A stretch of 64,000 bases of DNA from SHXR01 sp046160305 (GTDB lineage: Bacteria; Pseudomonadota; Gammaproteobacteria; Burkholderiales; SG8-39): the NCBI GenBank assembly GCA_046160305.1, contig JBJXGX010000216.1:91114-155113 (forward strand). The letters are read 5' to 3'. The stretch's first letter is position 1; each line of letters begins with the position of its first letter. The position numbers and the translations under genes are program-made. This document shows, piece after piece, positions 60,764 through 64,000 of the stretch. Below the pieces are notes generated by a model. That model worked only from the letters and a program-made list of their open reading frames with translations, had not been told where the DNA came from and ran no database searches.

Positions 60764-61318
60764 TCAATTCATCTTGCCGGCCCAATAGGAACGGACCCGA
60801 ACGATCGCCGCGACCGCCATGAAGAAGAAACCCACGAGAAGCGCGGCATGCGGATAGACGAGCGGGATGCGCGCGCCCATGCTGGTCTCGCCGGTCATCG
60901 AATAGAGCTGCAATATCTGCAGGCTCTGGCGCATCACGAAGACCGCGCAGATCACGATCAACACGACCGTGAACCCGCCGATCAGCCGCGCGCCGAGCCC
61001 ATGCAGGTGGAGGATGAGGAGATCCATCTTCAGGTGCAGCCCCTGATACGTCAACGCACCGATGGCGACGAAGACGCCCCAGACGATCATGTAGCTCACG
61101 ACCTCTTCGGCCCATGGCACCGGCGCACTGAAGACGTAGCGGCCGACCACGTTGAAGATGTTGATCGTGATCGCAACGAGCAGGATCGCGCCGCAAATGA
61201 AATACGGGATTCTTACGAAAACGAAGCGCGATGCCGAAACGGCGGGCGGCGGCGCATTGATCGTTGCATTGGCTTCTCGTTCCTGGACCTGAGCCACGGT
61301 TGCTCTCCCCTTTTTCAT
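60764..61318 (-). CDS. TRAP transporter small permease DctQ, third system
   Basis: A 184-residue four-helix DctQ protein: INIFNVVGRYVFSAPVPWAE, LHLKMDLLILHLHGLGARLI and ARIPLVYPHAALLVGFFFMA. The ATG at 61318 begins a Lys-rich leader (MKKGRATVAQVQ); a GTG at 61297 has a strong GGGGAG upstream and may be the true start. It is the first gene of the third TRAP operon and diverges from the PPOX-family gene. Confidence 0.9.
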   Translation of the reverse strand: MKKGRATVAQVQEREANATINAPPPAVSASRFVFVRIPYFICGAILLVAITINIFNVVGRYVFSAPVPWAEEVVSYMIVWGVFVAIGALTYQGLHLKMDLLILHLHGLGARLIGGFTVVLIVICAVFVMRQSLQILQLYSMTGETSMGARIPLVYPHAALLVGFFFMAVAAIVRVRSYWAGKMN

Positions 61319-61468
61319 CCGCCGGCCGCGACTGTACCATCGTAGAGTACCGACGGAATTCCACGGAATGCTTGATGGGGTGATGATCTTGCCCGGCGCA
61401 GCGGGCGCCTGGTTGCGGCACGTATGCGCAGCCAGCCGCCAGAAGACCCATGACAACGAGGAACGACC

Positions 61469-61894
61469 ATGCCGATCACGGAGAAGATCAAGCACCATAT
61501 CGAGAATGCCTGGGAGGACGGTTATCCGTGCATGGTGGCAACGACCGGGAAAGACGGTCCCAATATCAGTCCGAAAGGCAGCATGCTGGTATTCGACGAT
61601 CGACATCTCGCCTACTGGGAGCGATCCAAAAAGAAAGCGCTGGAGAACGTGAGCCACGACCGCCGGGTGTGCGTGATGTATGCCAACTTCAAAGCCCAGC
61701 GCGAGGGCGCGATGCAGGTCGAATTCCTGCGCTTCTGGGGCACGGCCGAGCTTTACGAATCAGGCCCGATCCACGATGCCATTTTCGCCAAGCTCACCAA
61801 GCGCGAACAGGAGCATGCCGGCGCCGATACCGGCATCGGTGTGTTGGTGAGGATCGACCGCGCCACGGATATTCAGGGCAATTCGATCATCTAG
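61469..61894 (+). CDS. Pyridoxamine 5'-phosphate oxidase-family FMN-binding protein
   Basis: A 141-residue split-barrel protein: PCMVATTGKDGPNISPKGSM and LAYWERSKKKALENVSHDRR match the FMN-binding PPOX-like fold. It is shorter than PdxH and lacks its second half, so it is a stand-alone flavoprotein of the kind involved in reductive biochemistry. The gene is divergent from the third TRAP operon, with GAGG before the ATG. Confidence 0.86.
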   Translation: MPITEKIKHHIENAWEDGYPCMVATTGKDGPNISPKGSMLVFDDRHLAYWERSKKKALENVSHDRRVCVMYANFKAQREGAMQVEFLRFWGTAELYESGPIHDAIFAKLTKREQEHAGADTGIGVLVRIDRATDIQGNSII

Positions 61895-62371
61895 GCTTCC
61901 CGCCTCGCCTCAATAATTGCGACGCACTCGGAACCTTCCAAGTGCCGGTGCAGCGGTATGCGAGCGCAAATTGGCACGCTCGTCGGCCAGCGGGTGAGTC
62001 ATTGAATAATGCGAGGTTCCGCTCTCCCTTTAGTTCAATACGTTCAATGATGATCTAACGCATTGATTTGCAGGCGTCCAGGGGCACTCTGGAACATTTT
62101 TTGGAACACTCGCACGGCGACCCAATTGAGAACAGACGCGTTGAAACCATCAACGGCCATGAGTGTTCGTCGATCGCACGAATCCTCGTGCGCTGTGCTT
62201 CACTGCATGCTTTCGGAATCCTTCCTTCGCAATCCTCCGTACAAGATCGAATTGAACGAGCGCGGAACGAATGAGTGCGCGACGAGTTCATTCCAAGTCC
62301 CAATCAAGGCTTTGTCCTACGATTTCCTGGGGTACAGAGTTTGCAAGGTAGGGCTATATAGCGCGGACAAG

Positions 62372-62421
62372 TGTCGCGGCCGACCGAGTATTGACCACCC
62401 GTGCCGATTGAATATTGACCA
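62372..62421. mobile_element. Possible IS21-family element end
   Basis: A TGT at 62372 begins TGTCGCGGCCGACCGAG, followed by TATTGACCA twice (62389-62397 and 62413-62421, spaced 24 bases). IS21-type elements begin with TGT and carry several direct repeats of about this kind at their ends. No transposase genes are attached, so it would be a solo remnant. Without a database match the assignment is tentative. Confidence 0.3.
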
Positions 62422-62443
62422 GGTCAGCCTCAATGCATACAAT
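62415..62443 (+). promoter_or_regulatory. Sigma-70 promoter of the FitAB-like operon
   Basis: TTGACC (62415-62420) and TACAAT (62438-62443) are separated by exactly 17 bases and lie 34 bases before the antitoxin start. Each box differs from consensus by one base. The -35 falls in the second TATTGACCA repeat of the possible insertion-element end. Confidence 0.65.
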
Positions 62444-62459
62444 GCAATCATTGATTGCA
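62443..62459. promoter_or_regulatory. Palindromic operator in front of the antitoxin gene
   Basis: TGCAATC-ATT-GATTGCA is a perfect 7+7 inverted repeat that touches the -10 box and ends 17 bases before the antitoxin start. FitAB/VapBC-type operons are autorepressed by the toxin-antitoxin complex binding such a palindrome, so this is the expected operator. Confidence 0.6.
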
Positions 62460-62476
62460 AGCAATGAGGAAAGCCG

Positions 62477-62722
62477 GTGGCGAGCATCACGATCCGTAAC
62501 CTAGACGAGCAGACGAAAGCGCGATTGCGCGTGCGCGCTGCACATCACAGCCGCTCGATGGAGGACGAGGCCCGTAACATTCTTCGCGCGACCCTCGCGA
62601 AGGAGTCGGTTACACCACGCAATCTCGCCGACGCGATTCGGTCGCATTTTCAGCCATTGGGGGGCATCGATCTCAAACTGCCCACGCGCGAGCCCATGCG
62701 CGCCCCCCCGAAACTCAGGTAG
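62477..62722 (+). CDS. fitA: FitA-like ribbon-helix-helix antitoxin
   Basis: An 81-residue protein starting with a GTG that is preceded by GAGGA. The N-terminus ASITIRNLDEQTKARLRVRA is a ribbon-helix-helix DNA-binding domain of the FitA/Arc type, followed by AHHSRSMEDEARNILRATL. The tail (LADAIRSHFQPLGGIDLKLP then TREPMRAPPK) matches the FitA segment that blocks the FitB active site. It represses its own promoter and neutralises the neighbouring PIN toxin. Confidence 0.9.
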   Translation: MASITIRNLDEQTKARLRVRAAHHSRSMEDEARNILRATLAKESVTPRNLADAIRSHFQPLGGIDLKLPTREPMRAPPKLR

Positions 62723-62835
62723 AAGATAGTGCCGCGGCAACGCTCTGCCCAGCCGCAAGAAGGAATGAATGACGGCGCCACCAGCCCGCATTTGCAGTGC
62801 CCCGTCCTAGCCGCTGCAACGAGCGCAGGTAGCAA

Positions 62836-63255
62836 GTGATCATCCTCGACACAAACGTGCTTTCGGAGCTGATGAAAGCGGCGCCCGACGAACGGGTCCT
62901 GCGTTGGACCGCCGCTCAGCCGGCAACCAGCCTCTACATCACGAGCATTACGCAAGCCGAAATACTGCATGGAATCTTACTTCTGCCCGCGGGTAAGCGG
63001 CGTAGCGCAGTCGAAGCGGCCGCTCGGACGATGTTCCAAGAGGAGTTCGACGGCCGCATTCTTCCCTTCGGCAGTGACGCCGCGCAACCCTATGCTTCGC
63101 TGGCAACGCAGCGCCGCCGTGCCGGCCGACCCCTCTCCGCCTTCGACGCGCAAATCGCAGCGATTGCCCAGTCCATTGGCGCTCAGATCGCAACGCGCAA
63201 CGTGGCCGATTTCGCGGGTTGCGCCGTCAAAATCATAAACCCGTGGGAGGGCTAA
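62836..63255 (+). CDS. fitB: FitB-like PIN-domain ribonuclease toxin
   Basis: A 139-residue PIN-domain RNase starting with GTG. The acidic active-site set is visible: Asp in MIILDTNVLSELMK, Glu in ITSITQAEILHGI, Asp in PLSAFDAQIAAIAQ and the end ATRNVADFAGCAVKIINPWE. The C-terminal motif NVADF and NPW are typical of FitB. Unlike usual FitAB pairs, which overlap or nearly do, it starts 113 bases after the antitoxin stop; the spacer has no gene. Confidence 0.9.
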   Translation: MIILDTNVLSELMKAAPDERVLRWTAAQPATSLYITSITQAEILHGILLLPAGKRRSAVEAAARTMFQEEFDGRILPFGSDAAQPYASLATQRRRAGRPLSAFDAQIAAIAQSIGAQIATRNVADFAGCAVKIINPWEG

Positions 63256-63515
63256 CCCGCACTCAGCCCCGGTTGTACGTTTCTAAAGATTGCGCTGAGA
63301 TTAGTCAACAGTATGGCTCCGTCATCGCGAATCTGGGTCAGTGAGATCGTATCCGATCCGTTCACCCGGGGGCGCAATGGCGATGTCCCGGAATCTGTTG
63401 AACCGTGGAGGGCAGCGGTTGCTGGTTGGTGTCGGCGGCGAATTCGTAAAAATAGCGCGGCCCGCGGTTTGGGTGCAGTCTTGCGCATCATTGTGACCGT
63501 GGTAGCGTGCGATCA

Positions 63516-63878
63516 ATGCGCGAACTGGCTCGCCTGGCGATTCATTTACTCGTCACCCTTGCAATGCTGCTTCGCCTTGGCGGTGTTCGCGCAGTTCTCG
63601 CCGCATCGTTGCTACTCAAGCAGCTGATTCTGATTGGCAATCGATCCCGGCAGCGCGCCCCGAACCTGGCAACCCTCGACCGCCTCGTGCTCGGATTGGT
63701 TACGCTGCGCCCAAAGCCACACCGAATCCCAAAGGTGGCGGCAGCCCTCAGTCCGGCCACGCTATTCAGATGTCACCGGACCTTGATCGATGCGAAGTAC
63801 CGTCTGCTCTTTTTTTCGGCGCCGCCTCGATAGAAGCCCGGCCCGAAGGGGCCGTCGCCGGAACTCATTGCGGAGTCT
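63516..63878 (+). pseudogene. Transposase pseudogene (integrase-core type), N-terminal part
   Basis: From the ATG at 63516 the reading frame gives MRELARLAIHLLVTLAMLLR, then VLAASLLLKQLILIGNRSRQ RAPNLATLDRLVLGL and FRCHRTLIDAKYRLLFF, a well-known N-terminus of rve-type transposases. A TAG at 63831-63833 interrupts it, but the same frame continues with KPGPKGPSPELIAES, the conserved next segment of the family. The homology then ends abruptly at 63878 where another element begins. It is therefore broken twice: by an in-frame stop and by truncation. Confidence 0.75.
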
Positions 63879-64000
63879 TGTCCAACGAGGTTTGATCCTG
63901 AACCGAAGGACGTGATTCCAATGAGGTTTGATCCTGAACGGCGCTTACCAAGACGGCGCTGGGATGAGACAGGGAGTCGATCATTGAAGGATGGTGATCG
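63879..64000. mobile_element. End of a possible IS21-like element, running off the window
   Basis: Immediately after the transposase fragment a TGT (63879-63881) starts a region with two 22-bp direct repeats, CCAACGAGGTTTGATCCTGAAC (63882-63903) and CCAATGAGGTTTGATCCTGAAC (63918-63939), differing by one base and 36 bases apart. TGT plus repeated about 20-bp units is the end structure of IS21 elements. Any transposase lies outside the window, so the family call is tentative. Confidence 0.5.

Larger units (their letters stand above)
61895..62476. other. Intergenic, more AT-rich region with possible IS remnant
   Basis: No recognisable gene in 582 bases; small ORFs are without identifiable products. 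Composition is visibly more AT-rich than the neighbours. The right part contains the IS21-like repeats, promoter and operator listed separately, directly in front of the toxin-antitoxin genes. This marks the start of a mobile segment that continues to the window end. Confidence 0.55.

Noticed and set aside
62063..62467. ORF of 134 codons before the FitAB genes
   Set aside because: No recognisable product, crosses the promoter and operator of fitA, and the region looks like intergenic or IS-derived DNA.
63256..63515. Small ORFs between fitB and the transposase pseudogene
   Set aside because: Neither strand gives a recognisable protein; the span may be the left part of the decayed insertion element.

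Overview
The window looks like chromosome of a GC-rich betaproteobacterium of Burkholderiales type, probably an environmental heterotroph that lives on organic acids. Support comes from the gene order aat-bpt-rnfB-nth, a DUF1841 gene, a GreB with an acidic N-terminal extension, a Bug-type binding protein and three complete TRAP carboxylate transporters. No rRNA, tRNA or CRISPR was seen. Nearly all of it is densely packed coding sequence, and almost all ORFs antisense to these genes are shadows.

Layout. 1-3.5 kb (minus): a branched-chain-type ABC transporter operon livH, livMG (permease and ATPase fused in one polypeptide) and livF, followed by the 5' end of an acyl-CoA-dehydrogenase-like flavoprotein. 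3.5-3.95 kb: noncoding DNA with nested short tandem repeats. 3.95-9.6 kb: an exported FecR-domain protein, then HAD hydrolase, 2-hydroxyacid dehydrogenase and MaoC hydratase, an acyl-CoA synthetase and a type II haloacid dehalogenase, suggesting metabolism of 2-substituted acids. 9.6-11.9 kb (minus): a MoxR ATPase with a metallopeptidase-like/VWA protein whose HEXXH motif is degenerate. 12.1-16.9 kb: Nudix hydrolase, a lone Tat-exported Rieske protein, the two N-degron aminoacyl-transferases (aat, bpt), a stand-alone RnfB, endonuclease III and DUF1841. 17-19.9 kb: two small cytochromes c, divergent from a second MoxR/VWA pair.

20-24.2 kb: a 1410-residue membrane-anchored MASE1-5xPAS-GGDEF-EAL protein whose EAL domain lacks key catalytic residues. 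24.7 kb: an 18-bp tandem repeat array. 24.9-38.8 kb: htpG, an M16 peptidase, greB, an MFS transporter, an HtrA-type protease, O-acetylhomoserine sulfhydrylase with an alpha/beta hydrolase, an EEP-family phosphodiesterase, an isocitrate-lyase-family enzyme and a VanZ-family membrane protein.

39-61.9 kb is a catabolic and uptake district. It holds three TRAP systems (DctP/Q/M), one Bug binding protein, two flavin enzymes, alpha/beta hydrolases, an amidase, an amidohydrolase that appears to lack its central barrel region, two RidA proteins, a cupin, a VOC protein and a PPOX-family protein, with a cluster of three universal stress proteins behind an FNR/ANR-type box. No dedicated transcriptional regulator gene lies among them, although operator-like palindromes do.

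61.9-64 kb is mobile and more AT-rich: a possible IS21-like end, a FitAB-type toxin-antitoxin pair with a well-formed promoter and operator, a transposase pseudogene, and the end of another apparent insertion element that cuts that pseudogene and runs off the window.
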